From Actinomadura xylanilytica (GTDB taxonomy: Bacteria > Actinomycetota > Actinomycetes > Streptosporangiales > Streptosporangiaceae), in contig NZ_JASNWE010000001.1 in NCBI RefSeq assembly GCF_030283145.1, forward strand, positions 1,673,751 to 1,737,750: DNA of 64,000 nucleotides, written 5' to 3'. The notes beneath the pieces were generated by a model. The model saw only the letters and a program-made list of their open reading frames with translations. It was not told where the DNA came from and searched no databases. Position 1 is the stretch's first letter, and every line of letters begins with the position of its first letter. The translations under genes were made by a program, and so were the position numbers. This document shows positions 41,587-50,674 of this stretch, piece by piece.

Positions 41587-42236
41587 GGCTCCGGCGGGGC
41601 CTGGACGGGGATCTGCTCTCCGGGGTCGGTGAGGGGATCGGTGAGCGGGGAGTCGCCCGAGGTGAGGGCGTGCTCGACCGCGAACCGGTCGAAGGCCGGG
41701 GTGACGGTGGGCGCCTCCTGGCCGCCGCCCGCGACGTACGAGACGGTGCCCAGGCCGAGGAACAGGGTGGCGGCGCCCACGGCGAGGTAGCGGCGCCGCG
41801 GCTGCCGCCTGGCCTGGCCCACGGCCGCGGCGGGCCTGGCCGCCGGGCGGTTGTCGCGCGGACGGGCCGCGGGCGTCGGCCGCGTGGCCGCCGGTCGCAC
41901 CGCAGCGGGCCGCGCCGCAGCCGGTCGCGCCGCGGCGGGTCGCGCCGGACGGTTCGCCGAGCGCAGGGGCCTGGTCGGCTGGGTGGTCTCCTCGGGCTCG
42001 GCGGCCTCCCCCAGCGACCGCAGCCGGGTCAGGAAGTCGGCGGACGGGAGAGCGTCGGCGCCGTCGGACGGCGGCAGGTCGGAGAGGCTCCGCAGCCGGC
42101 TCTTGAGCCGGCGCAGCTCGTCGGCCTCCGTCCGGCATCGCGCGCAGGCCGCGAGGTGGGCGAGCGCGCGATCGCGCTCCTCATGCCCCAGCTCACCGTC
42201 GACCAGAGCGGTCAGACGCTCCCCCAGACAACTCAC
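41583..42236 (-). CDS. rseA: Zinc-finger anti-sigma factor (RseA-like)
   Basis: A 217-residue protein. The N-terminal ZAS motif is HLAACARC (H-x3-C-x2-C; His27, Cys31, Cys34). A long Ala/Pro/Arg linker with repeated ARPAA units follows, then one transmembrane helix (about 150-170, YLAVGAATLFLGLGTVSYVAG) and a short outside tail. It should hold SigE inactive until a redox or proteolytic signal releases it. GTG at 42236 has AAGGGAG upstream. It lies 55 bp downstream of sigE. Confidence 0.9.
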   Translation of the reverse strand: MSCLGERLTALVDGELGHEERDRALAHLAACARCRTEADELRRLKSRLRSLSDLPPSDGADALPSADFLTRLRSLGEAAEPEETTQPTRPLRSANRPARPAAARPAAARPAAVRPAATRPTPAARPRDNRPAARPAAAVGQARRQPRRRYLAVGAATLFLGLGTVSYVAGGGQEAPTVTPAFDRFAVEHALTSGDSPLTDPLTDPGEQIPVQAPPEP

Positions 42237-42291
42237 GCGGCTCCCTTATCGATCGTTCGGTCACGCGCGGGCGCGTCGGCGCCCGGGTCGT

Positions 42292-43092
42292 TTACGCACC
42301 CTCGGGCTGCGGATGCCGCCGCGGCGGACCGGGCACGGCGAACGCGGCGGCATGCGCGCCGCGCTCCCCCTCGCCGGTCTCGGCGGCCGACTGCGCGGCG
42401 GCGGCAGCGGCGGCCTGGTACTCGTTCCGGGTTCCCGGACGCCTCCGCTGCGGCGCCCGGTGCTCCAATGCGGCGCGCAGCTGGGCCCTTCCCCGGTGGA
42501 TGCGGCTGCGCACGGTTCCGAGCTTGACGCCCAGCGTCGCGGAGATCTCCTCGTAGGAGAGCCCCTCGATATCGCACAGCACCACGGCCGCCCGGTACTC
42601 GGGGGCCAGGGCGTCGAGCGCGTTCTGGACGTCGGCATCGAAGTTGCGGTCGTCGAACGCCTGCGCCGGGGTGGGCTCGCGGCCCTGGAGGCGCTCGGCG
42701 GCGTCGTCGGCCAGTCCCTCGAAGCGGATGCGCTGGCGGCGCCGCGCCATGTCGAGGAACAGGTTCGTGGTGATCCGGTGCAGCCAGCCCTCGAACGTGC
42801 CCGGCGTGTAGTTCGACAGCGAGCGGAACACGCGGACGAAGACCTCCTGGGTGAGGTCCTCGGCGTCGTGCTGGTTGCCGGTCAGCCGGTAGGCCAGCCG
42901 GTAGACGCGGGCCGAATGCTCGCGCACGACCTCGTCCCAGGACGGAGGCGCCCACTCGGCCTCCGGGACGTTCTCGCGGGTGCGCGACGCCGCTGCGTTA
43001 CCGAACCCCTGCCTGGGGCCGACCCCCACAGCGCCCTTGAAACTCAGTGCTGCGACTCCCATGGTGCCGGGTTGTTCCTCTCTGGTCGCCAA
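42292..43092 (-). CDS. sigE: ECF RNA polymerase sigma factor SigE
   Basis: A 266-residue ECF sigma factor. Region 2 is [27 protein letters not shown], starting in the split [11 protein letters not shown] then [12 protein letters not shown]; region 4 is [20 protein letters not shown] long N-terminal extension (~50) and a His/Pro-rich tail flank the core, as in mycobacterial SigE. By context it drives envelope stress genes including rseA, htrA and tatB. TTG at 43092 is used; ATG at 43062 is an alternative, and both may be used. A putative self-recognised promoter lies at 43204-43229. Confidence 0.92.
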   Translation of the reverse strand: MATREEQPGTMGVAALSFKGAVGVGPRQGFGNAAASRTRENVPEAEWAPPSWDEVVREHSARVYRLAYRLTGNQHDAEDLTQEVFVRVFRSLSNYTPGTFEGWLHRITTNLFLDMARRRQRIRFEGLADDAAERLQGREPTPAQAFDDRNFDADVQNALDALAPEYRAAVVLCDIEGLSYEEISATLGVKLGTVRSRIHRGRAQLRAALEHRAPQRRRPGTRNEYQAAAAAAAQSAAETGEGERGAHAAAFAVPGPPRRHPQPEGA

Positions 43093-43166
43093 AGGCTGTC
43101 GCCTTGGAACGGCACGGTCTCGCCTGGGCTGGGGCGGTTCTGGACCGAGGTCACTTCGTTAAGATC

Positions 43167-43188
43167 ACGCCCACCGGTAAAGGTGGGC
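43167..43188 (-). promoter_or_regulatory. Hairpin in the sigE leader
   Basis: CGCCCACC-GGTAAA-GGTGGGCG (43167-43188) forms a perfect 8-bp stem with a 6-nt loop. It lies between the predicted sigE promoter and the start codon, so it would be in the sigE mRNA leader. Its role (attenuation, RNA stability) is not shown. Confidence 0.5.
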
Positions 43189-43203
43189 GCCATCGTCGGT
43201 TAG

Positions 43204-43229
43204 AACGCGCTGAAACGCCGGTTGGTTCC
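43204..43229 (-). promoter_or_regulatory. Putative SigE-type autoregulated promoter
   Basis: Read on the minus strand, GGAAC (43229-43225, in GGGAACC) and CGTT (43207-43204) are separated by 17 bp. This agrees with ECF/SigE-type -35 GGAAC and -10 CGTT sites. Transcription would start at about 43197 and run into sigE. Confidence 0.55.
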
Positions 43230-43318
43230 CGACCAGCGATATGGTCTTTCCAGCATGAGCCAGGCGGGGGTCCCGCGAGGAGGCAGCCATCGACGCCATT
43301 CAGGCCACCCTGGCCTAC

Positions 43319-43921
43319 GTGGAGGATTTCCTCCCCGAAGACGAGCCACTACTGAACGCGCGGCGCCACGGGGAAGAGGTCGGCGCGACCCCGATCGGCC
43401 CCGCGGGCGGTGCGGCACTGCGCTTCCTGGCCACCCTGATCGGGGCCCGGACGGTCGTGGAGGTCGGGTCCGGCTGCGGCGTGTCCGGCATCTGCCTGCT
43501 CCGCGGCATGGCCAAGGACGCGGTGCTCACCAGTGTCGACGTCGAGCCCGAGCACCAGCGACTGGCCAAGCACGCCTACGCCGAGGCCGGCCTCGGCGCG
43601 TCCCGGACCCGGATGATCATCGGCCGGGCGCTGGAGGTGCTGCCGCGGCTCACCGACGGCGCCTACGACATGGTCTTCTGCGACGCGGTCGAGCAGGAGT
43701 ACCCCGAATACCTGACCGCGGCGCTGCGGCTGCTGCGCCCCGGCGGGGTGGTCGCCTTCGACAACGCGCTCTGGCACCACCGCGTCGCCGACCCCGACCG
43801 CCGCGACCCCGACACCGAGGCGGTCCGTGAGGTGGGCCGCATGATCCGCGAGGACGAGCGGCTGGTCCCCCTGCTGATCCCCGTCGGCGACGGGCTCCTG
43901 TGCGCGGTCAAGCGCGACTGA
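43319..43921 (+). CDS. SAM-dependent O-methyltransferase
   Basis: A ~200-residue class I methyltransferase of the COMT/Rv1220c type. SAM motif I is VVEVGSGCGVSGI; acidic motif LTSVDVEPEHQRLAK; MVFCDAVEQEYPEYL and GGVVAFDNALWHHRV are typical. GTG at 43319 is the only standard start in frame, but it cuts into the family's N-terminal region. The frame continues upstream to 43259 with IDAIQATLAY just before it. A GGAGG (43278-43282) stands 6 nt before ATC at 43289, so initiation at ATC is possible. It is divergent from sigE, as in mycobacteria. Substrate unknown. Confidence 0.82.
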   Translation: MEDFLPEDEPLLNARRHGEEVGATPIGPAGGAALRFLATLIGARTVVEVGSGCGVSGICLLRGMAKDAVLTSVDVEPEHQRLAKHAYAEAGLGASRTRMIIGRALEVLPRLTDGAYDMVFCDAVEQEYPEYLTAALRLLRPGGVVAFDNALWHHRVADPDRRDPDTEAVREVGRMIREDERLVPLLIPVGDGLLCAVKRD

Positions 43922-43928
43922 CGCGCCG

Positions 43929-44726
43929 ATGACCGATACCGGCCCGCAGCCCCCCACAGCCCCCGACGCCGACGACGCCACCTCCACCCCTGACCCGGAC
44001 GCCGCCGCCTCTGAGGACGCCCCCGGCACGGACAGCGTCGCCGCCACCTCCGCCGCGGACGGCAATGGCGAAGCCGACGCGGACGGCGACGGCGTGGCCG
44101 ACGCGGACGGCGTCGCGGATGCGGGCGGCGAGGCCCCCGCAGGGGTGTTCGCGGTGCGGACGCGGCCCACGTGGCGGGGCTTCTGGCAGCTGACCGCGTT
44201 CGTGATCCTCTTCCTGGCGTCGGCGGGCTTCGTCGCGAGCGGGCTGATGCGCCGCGAGGGCGCGGGCAGCGTGGTGTTCGTGGTGCTCGGCATGGCGGGC
44301 ATCGCCCTATTCGGGGCGGGGATGATGGTCTCCATCGGGGCGATGCTCGCCCGCCGCCCGGTACTGGAGCTGACCGACGGCGGGGTGCGCCGTCCGGCGC
44401 GCTGGCCGCTGCCCCGGCGAACCGACCGCACGCTGCCCTGGGAGCGGCTGACGGCGCTGACCGCACTGCGCCGCGGGGTGGCCGGCGCCCGCGGCGGCGA
44501 GCAGGACTTCCTGGTGTTCCTGCCGACCGCCGAGCTGGCCGCGATGGCGCGCACCGCCGAGCGGCCCCAGCTCGTCGCGCTGACCCTGCGGGACGTCCCG
44601 GCGACCGCCGCGGCGACCGGCTGGTGCTTCGCGGTGGAGCCGGGCTGGGACGCCACGCTCCCGCAGATCGTCAAGCAGGTGCGGCGGCGCAACGCCGTGC
44701 CGGTCGTCGACCGCCGCACCAGGTGA
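43929..44726 (+). CDS. Two-helix membrane protein with acidic N-terminus
   Basis: A 265-residue protein. A ~75-residue N-terminus rich in Asp, Ala and Gly (DADGDGVADADGVADAGG) precedes a membrane hairpin: FWQLTAFVILFLASAGFVASG and VVFVVLGMAGIALFGAGMMVS. A C-terminal region (about 145-265) has a PH-like strand pattern: LELTDGGVRRPARWPLPRR and LPWERLTALTALRRG. No named family is certain. It starts 7 bp after the methyltransferase stop, so they share an operon. Convergent with pepA. Confidence 0.75.
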   Translation: MTDTGPQPPTAPDADDATSTPDPDAAASEDAPGTDSVAATSAADGNGEADADGDGVADADGVADAGGEAPAGVFAVRTRPTWRGFWQLTAFVILFLASAGFVASGLMRREGAGSVVFVVLGMAGIALFGAGMMVSIGAMLARRPVLELTDGGVRRPARWPLPRRTDRTLPWERLTALTALRRGVAGARGGEQDFLVFLPTAELAAMARTAERPQLVALTLRDVPATAAATGWCFAVEPGWDATLPQIVKQVRRRNAVPVVDRRTR

Positions 44727-44760
44727 TCACCGCACCTCAGGCCGGCAGCGTCGTGGCGAA

Positions 44761-44829
44761 GATCGACCGGGGGCGGACGGGGTGCGGTGACCTGCTCGGA
44801 CGGACGGCCGGACGAACCGGCCGGTCGAT

Positions 44830-44830
<1 letters not shown>
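44761..44830. terminator. Nested inverted repeats between convergent genes
   Basis: GATCGACCGG (44761-44770) is an exact inverted copy of CCGGTCGATC (44821-44830). Within it, CGGCCGG-ACGAA-CCGGCCG (44805-44823) forms a 7-bp hairpin. It sits between the stops of the membrane-protein gene and pepA and probably ends both transcripts. Confidence 0.55.
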
Positions 44831-46350
<1,520 letters not shown>

Positions 46351-46404
46351 GGTGCTGGTTCCCCTGTCTGGTGTGCGGGAAGTGCTGGGAGCGGAAACGA
46401 CAAG

Positions 46405-46428
46405 GGTCCCGGCGGCAGCGCCGGGACC
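46405..46428 (-). terminator. Terminator downstream of the DUF3117 gene
   Basis: GGTCCCGGCG (46405-46414) pairs perfectly with CGCCGGGACC (46419-46428), loop GCAG. On the minus strand a T-bearing tract (CCTTGTCGTTTCC) follows. It ends the DUF3117 transcript before pepA. Confidence 0.75.
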
Positions 46429-46457
46429 GTCGCCGCGTCTCGGGGGCGGCCTGGCCG

Positions 46458-46625
46458 TCAGCCCACGACTTCCTTCAGGGCCTCGCCGAGCTCCTTGGCC
46501 TCGTCGGCGGAGAGCTCGACCACGAGGCGACCGCCGCCTTCAAGCGGGACGCGCATGACAATTCCGCGTCCCTCCTTGGTCACTTCGAGCGGACCGTCTC
46601 CCGTCCGCGGCTTCATCGCCGCCAT
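46458..46625 (-). CDS. DUF3117 small protein
   Basis: A 55-residue protein, MAAMKPRTGDGPLEVTKEG to KEVVG. It is the highly conserved actinobacterial DUF3117 family (Rv1211 in M. tuberculosis, from memory). It has IVMRVPLEGGGRLVVELS, then DEAKELGEALKEVVG. GAAGGGG lies 7-13 nt before the ATG at 46625. Function unknown. It is a fixed neighbour of sigE-region genes in several actinobacteria and its own terminator follows. Confidence 0.93.
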   Translation of the reverse strand: MAAMKPRTGDGPLEVTKEGRGIVMRVPLEGGGRLVVELSADEAKELGEALKEVVG

Positions 46626-46781
46626 GCGTGCATCCCCTTCCTGCCTAGGGCCGCGTGGGGCCTCCGGGCACCTGTGGCCGCGTGGCCGCCTGTCGCATCC
46701 GCGTCATCGGTAGTGGTTCATTATCTCGTCTTCCGGGCGCGAAGTGGTAACGATCAGCCTCCAGATCGGGAGACCGCACTC

Positions 46782-47032
46782 ATAAACGCTCGTCCGGCGC
46801 TGTTCGATCTGTGCGGCGACCACCGCCGTGAGCGGGGCGGCAGGGCGGTGGTGGCGGCGCTGGTGCGGCTGCTCGCCGCCCTCGGCGCGGCGGCTCGGGC
46901 GGTACGCGCGCGGTCACGCGAGCGGCCCGGTTCTTCGACGCCGGGACGGCGCGGCTCTTGCCCGCGGCCTCCCGGTTCGTCGATGGTTGCCTGGGAGATC
47001 CACCTGCTGATCGTGAGGACGATGATGACTGA
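46782..47032 (+). pseudogene. paaX: Collapsed paaX-like regulator gene (internal deletion, lost start)
   Basis: Two frames match opposite ends of PaaX-type regulators. From 46782 the frame reads INARPALFDLCGDH, then RRERGGRAVVAALVRLLA up to AVR at 46907; PaaX proteins typically begin MNARSALFDLYGDH followed by RGGR-x-PVAALVRLLA. Here the first codon is ATA rather than ATG. From 46922, in another frame, AARFFDAGTARLLPAASRF then VDGCLG resembles the PaaX C-terminus, ending at a TGA (47030-47032) that overlaps the hydratase start. About 200 codons expected between are missing. So a 260-300-residue regulator has decayed by deletion and start loss. The comparison is from memory of the family. Confidence 0.75.
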
Positions 47033-47810
47033 GACCGTGCGGTACGACGTGACCCAGGGTGTGGCGACGATCACTCTCAATCGCCCCGAGGGGATGAACT
47101 CCCTGACGGGCGAGATGAAGGACGGGTTGCGGGCGGCGATCGACCGGGCGGCCGGGGACGCGACGGCGCGGGCGGTGATCCTCACCGGCGCCGGGCGGGC
47201 CTTCTGCGCCGGGCAGGACCTGCGCGAGCACGCCGACAACCTCGCCTCGGGCAAGGGCCTGGACGACACCGTCCGCCGGCATTACAACCCGATCGTGCTG
47301 GCCATCACCGAGATGGCCAAGCCGGTGGTGGCGGCGGTCAACGGCGTGGCGGCGGGCGCCGGGGCGTCCCTGGCGTTCGCCTGCGACCTGATCGTCGCCT
47401 CGGAGAAGGCGGTCTTCGCCACCGCGTTCACGGGGATCGGCCTCGCCCCCGACAGCGGCATGTCGTGGACGTTGCAGCGGCTGGTCGGCCGCGCCAAGGC
47501 CGCCGAGCTGCTGCTCCTCGGCGAGCCGGTGAGGGCGCCCGAGGCGCTGGAGCTGCGCCTGGTGAACCGGGTCGTCCCCGTTGACGAGCTGGCGCCCGTC
47601 GCGGTGGAGCTGGCGCGGCGGCTGGCAGCGGGCCCGACCGTCTCGTACGGGGCGGTCAAGGCGTCGCTCGACCACGCCGCCTCGCACGATCTGGCCTCGT
47701 CCCTGGAGAAGGAGGCCGAGCTCCAGGACCTGTGCGAGAAGACGGCCGACCACCACAACGCGACCGAGTCGTTCCTGAAGAAGCGGCAGCCCGCCTTCGA
47801 GGGCCGCTAA
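47025..47810 (+). CDS. Enoyl-CoA hydratase/isomerase family protein (PaaG-like)
   Basis: A 261-residue crotonase-fold enzyme. The oxyanion-hole segments are AFCAGQDLREHA and NGVAAGAGASLAFACDLIVAS; FTGIGLAPDSGMSWTLQRLVGRAKA resembles PaaG-type isomerases, which carry an Asp in place of the hydratase Glu pair. It may hydrate enoyl-CoA or isomerise oxepin-type phenylacetyl-CoA products. ATG codons at 47022 and 47025 are adjacent; 47025 has GAGG at a good distance. Its start overlaps the decayed paaX frame, which suggests it was once a PaaX-controlled gene. Convergent with 47836-48819. Confidence 0.88.
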   Translation: MTETVRYDVTQGVATITLNRPEGMNSLTGEMKDGLRAAIDRAAGDATARAVILTGAGRAFCAGQDLREHADNLASGKGLDDTVRRHYNPIVLAITEMAKPVVAAVNGVAAGAGASLAFACDLIVASEKAVFATAFTGIGLAPDSGMSWTLQRLVGRAKAAELLLLGEPVRAPEALELRLVNRVVPVDELAPVAVELARRLAAGPTVSYGAVKASLDHAASHDLASSLEKEAELQDLCEKTADHHNATESFLKKRQPAFEGR

Positions 47811-47835
47811 CCGCTCATAGGGCGGGGGCCGGCTG

Positions 47836-48819
47836 TCAGCGGGACAGTTCCGGGGGGAACGGCTCGAAGTAGGTCTGAGCCTGGAGATAGCCGATGTCCT
47901 CGCCCTTGGCGTGGTGCCGCAGCAGCGCCATGGGGACCGCGAGCGGCGCGTCGCCGCGCCCGTAGGCGTCGATGACCCCGGCGATGTCGCGGCGCCGGGC
48001 GGTGTCGAGGCGGTCGGTCATCGGACTGAAGACATGCAGCATGGCGTTGACGTGGCGGCCCCGGCTGGGCCGTATGGCGAACGCGGCGGCGAACAGCTCG
48101 GTGTACTCGTCCTGAAGCTCGGCTGCGGGGCGGTTTCCCGCTTCGGCGACGACGCGTCCGGCCGTCCGGTAGCGGGCCGGGTCGTGCGCCAGGAACTGGA
48201 GCTTGTGCGCCGAATGGAACGCCACCAGGTCACGGGGCATCCAGGCCCCCGTGAACAGGGCCCGCAGACGCGCGTACGCGAAGATCCGCTCGACGAAGTG
48301 GTCGCGGAGGAGAGCGTCGTTGAGCCGCCCCTCCTCCTCGACCGGAAGCTCGGGCCGGACGTCCATCAGCCGCCCGGCGAACATCCCTGTGCCGCGCCTG
48401 TCGGTCGGCTGGCCCTTCCTGAAGCGGGACACGCCGCGCGGTCCGCAGCTCGGTGAGCGGGACTTCAGCACCCAGCCGTCCAGGTCGGGCAGCTCGGCGA
48501 CGCGCTGTTCGGCGAACGCGAGCATGGCGGCGGTGTGGTCGTCGCCGCCGTCCTTGGTGGTGAGGCGCTCGACGCCGCCGTCGGTCACCAGGCGGAGGGT
48601 GGGACGGGGCGCGCCGAGGCCGATCTCCATCTCCGGGCATACGGGCACCCAGTCGACGTGGGCGGCGAGGGTGTCGGTGAGGAACCTGCTGCGGCTGTGC
48701 CCGCCGTTGTAGCGGACGGGCTCTCCCAGCAGGCAGCTCGATACCGCCACGCGCGGCCGGACGTTCTGCTGCCTGGGGATCGCCGTCGGCTTGGGTCCGG
48801 GCTTGGTCGTCGTGTTCAT
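47836..48819 (-). CDS. DUF523-DUF1722 fusion protein (TudS/YbgA-like)
   Basis: A 327-residue two-domain protein. The DUF523 half (about 20-165) has VAVSSCLLGEPVRYNG, WVPVCPEMEIGLGAPR and LKSRSPSCGPRG; three Cys could bind a 4Fe-4S cluster as in thiouracil desulfidase TudS. The DUF1722 half (about 180-320) has YARLRALFTGAW, LVAFHSAHKLQFLAH and QTYFEPFP. Family knowledge: DUF1722 (YbgA) genes often accompany photolyase, as in E. coli ybgA-phr; here photolyase is 3 genes away in the same island. Start ATG at 48819. Its role in repair or in removing modified bases is inference. Confidence 0.87.
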   Translation of the reverse strand: MNTTTKPGPKPTAIPRQQNVRPRVAVSSCLLGEPVRYNGGHSRSRFLTDTLAAHVDWVPVCPEMEIGLGAPRPTLRLVTDGGVERLTTKDGGDDHTAAMLAFAEQRVAELPDLDGWVLKSRSPSCGPRGVSRFRKGQPTDRRGTGMFAGRLMDVRPELPVEEEGRLNDALLRDHFVERIFAYARLRALFTGAWMPRDLVAFHSAHKLQFLAHDPARYRTAGRVVAEAGNRPAAELQDEYTELFAAAFAIRPSRGRHVNAMLHVFSPMTDRLDTARRRDIAGVIDAYGRGDAPLAVPMALLRHHAKGEDIGYLQAQTYFEPFPPELSR

Positions 48820-48892
48820 GCTCTGGGCTCTCCTCCTCGCTGTCAGGAGCGCGGGCTGGGCTGGTTTCCGGGGCTGGTGTTCACGGCTGGGC

Positions 48893-49429
48893 TCACGGGC
48901 TCAGCAGGGCTTCGAGCCGGTGCAGGCCGCGGGCCGTGCGGGCCTTGACGGTGCCGAGCGGGGCGCCGGTCCGGGCGGAGATCTCCCGCTGGGTCAGGTC
49001 GCCGAAGTAGGCCAGCTCGATCGCTTCACGCTGGAGGGCGGGCAAGGCGCCCAGAGCGCGTCTCACGTCCTGCTGGGCGGCGACCCGGTCCGCGGTGTCG
49101 GGTCCGGGGCGTTCGGCCGCCTGCGTGAGCGGCAGGGCCGCCGGGGGGCGGGTGCGGAGCTGGTCGATGGCCCGGCGGCGGGCGATGGTGAACGTCCACG
49201 CCTCGAAGCTCCGGGCCTGGTCGAACCGGTGGCGGCAGCGCCACAGCTCGACCAGGACGGCCTGGACGACATCGTCGACCAGGTCGTCGGGCACGAGGCG
49301 GCGCAGGTAGCGGCGCAGGGCGGGGCCGAGCGCGGTGTGGCAGTCGGCCAGCGCGCTCTCGTCGTCCTGAGCTAGGCGCGCCGCAATAGCCGCGGCCGGT
49401 ACGGCTGGTGCGGTCGGTCTCAGATTCAT
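48893..49429 (-). CDS. ECF sigma factor of the photolyase island (LitS-like)
   Basis: A 178-residue ECF sigma factor. Region 2 includes LRRYLRRLVPDDLVDDVVQAV and FEAWTFTIARRRAIDQLR; region 4 is DLTQREISARTGAPLGTVKART. No anti-sigma gene is adjacent. By position, between a B12-type MerR gene and a DUF523-DUF1722 gene next to photolyase, it resembles the light-induced LitS of Streptomyces; I cannot prove orthology. ATG at 49429 has GGGGGAG 5-11 nt upstream. Its own promoter may lie at 49465-49493. Confidence 0.85.
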   Translation of the reverse strand: MNLRPTAPAVPAAAIAARLAQDDESALADCHTALGPALRRYLRRLVPDDLVDDVVQAVLVELWRCRHRFDQARSFEAWTFTIARRRAIDQLRTRPPAALPLTQAAERPGPDTADRVAAQQDVRRALGALPALQREAIELAYFGDLTQREISARTGAPLGTVKARTARGLHRLEALLSP

Positions 49430-49464
49430 GACGCTCCCCCGAGACGAAACCTCTTCAAAATCTG

Positions 49465-49493
49465 TTCATAGTCGGAATGCTCGGCATCCACAA
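49465..49493 (-). promoter_or_regulatory. Putative promoter of the LitS-like sigma gene
   Basis: On the minus strand, TTGTGG (49493-49488) and TATGAA (49470-49465) stand 17 bp apart. Transcription would begin about 49458, giving a ~29-nt leader to the ATG at 49429. The region between it and the MerR stop (49580) has A-rich and Gly/Arg-codon-like low complexity; no other gene seen. Confidence 0.45.
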
Positions 49494-49579
49494 CCGAGGC
49501 AGGGCAAAAAAGCGGACAAGGAAGCGAGCGGGAGCGCGGGGACGCGCGGGAAGGGCGAGGACGCGCGGGAAGGGCGAGG

Positions 49580-50512
49580 TCAGGCGCGGCCGAGGGCGGC
49601 GCGGACCTCGGCGAGGGCGGCGGGCAGGGACCCGACGCGGTGCGCGGACGCGGGGAGGCGGCCGTCCTCCCAGCCGGGGCCGCCGATGATCAGGCGCGCG
49701 GGCGGACGGCTCCCGGGCAGCTCCGCCAGCGGCGCGGGATCACCGGTCCAGGACGTCTGCGACCAGACGAACACCGCGGCGGGCCCGAGGCGCCGCATCG
49801 ACTCGCCCAGCGCGCGTGCGGGGACACGGGCCCCGAGGACGCGCACGGAGATCCGCTCCCCCGCCAGGGCGGCGCCGAGCGCGTACAGCGGAAGGCTGTG
49901 CTGTTCCTCGGGGGCGCAGGCGAGCAGGACGGGACGCGCGGTGAGGGGCGGTGTCTCCGCGGCCTGTGCGGCGGCCTCGGCGGCGAGGGCGTCCCGGATG
50001 CAGCCGGACAACACGTGCTCGACCTCGATGATGGCGCCGGTGGCCGCGTGCCTGTCCCCGATGCCGATGAGGACCGGGGCCAGCAACTCCTGCCAGGCAC
50101 GTTCGGCGCCGTCGCGGCGCAGCGCCCCGCCTATCAGGTCGCGCATCGTCGGCGTGTCCATGGCCAGCGCCGCACGCGCGAGCGCGCGCGTGGCGGGGGT
50201 CGCGTCCGGCACGGTCAGCCGGTGCCCGCCCCTGCCCTTCGCCGAACCCGCCAAAGACGGGATCGCGGGCGGCAGGGTGCCGGTTTCGGTGGCGAGGGCC
50301 GAGCGGGCCGCCTCCTCGGGAGGGACGCCGTCCAGGATGAGCCGGTTCATCAGCTCCAGCCGGGCCACGTCGGCGTCGTCGTAGCGGCGGTGGCCGCCCG
50401 CGCTGTGCCGGCTGGGCCCGATCCCGTACCGGCGGCCCCAGGTGCGCAGGGTGGACGGCGGCACACCGAGGCGGCGCGCGACCGCGCCCACGCTCAGCCC
50501 GACACCGGCCAC
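49580..50512 (-). CDS. MerR-family regulator with B12-binding domain (LitR/CarH-like)
   Basis: A 310-residue protein. The N-terminal MerR HTH reads VGAVARRLGVPPSTLRTWGR and SRHSAGGHRRYDDADVARLE. A four-helix segment (about 100-185) carries EVEH (Glu165-His166), and a C-terminal Rossmann-like domain has EEQHSLP with His205 as probable lower cobalamin ligand (E-x-H). In LitR/CarH a Trp ten residues before the EH pair caps the cobalamin; here that position is His155. Family knowledge: these are light sensors using adenosylcobalamin. GTG at 50512 has GGAGG 6 nt ahead. It is divergent from photolyase. Confidence 0.85.
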   Translation of the reverse strand: MAGVGLSVGAVARRLGVPPSTLRTWGRRYGIGPSRHSAGGHRRYDDADVARLELMNRLILDGVPPEEAARSALATETGTLPPAIPSLAGSAKGRGGHRLTVPDATPATRALARAALAMDTPTMRDLIGGALRRDGAERAWQELLAPVLIGIGDRHAATGAIIEVEHVLSGCIRDALAAEAAAQAAETPPLTARPVLLACAPEEQHSLPLYALGAALAGERISVRVLGARVPARALGESMRRLGPAAVFVWSQTSWTGDPAPLAELPGSRPPARLIIGGPGWEDGRLPASAHRVGSLPAALAEVRAALGRA

Positions 50513-50620
50513 CGCCCACCTCCGATCGAGTGCACAGACTAGGGCTCGTGCCAGAGCCCGGCCCGGCAACGCACTCGCGCGACGACCGAGTACTCCTAGG
50601 GCTCCATCAGGGAATTCGAC

Positions 50621-50651
50621 GGCGATCGGCGACGGGTTGCAACCGATCGCC
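50621..50651. promoter_or_regulatory. Inverted repeat between merR-type gene and photolyase
   Basis: GGCGATCGG (50621-50629) and CCGATCGCC (50643-50651) form a perfect 9-bp inverted repeat with a 13-bp spacer. It lies 24 bp before the photolyase start. It could be the operator of the MerR/B12 regulator, or an mRNA hairpin near the ribosome binding site. Confidence 0.4.
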
Positions 50652-50674
50652 GATCGCGGTGCGAAGAAGGGACG

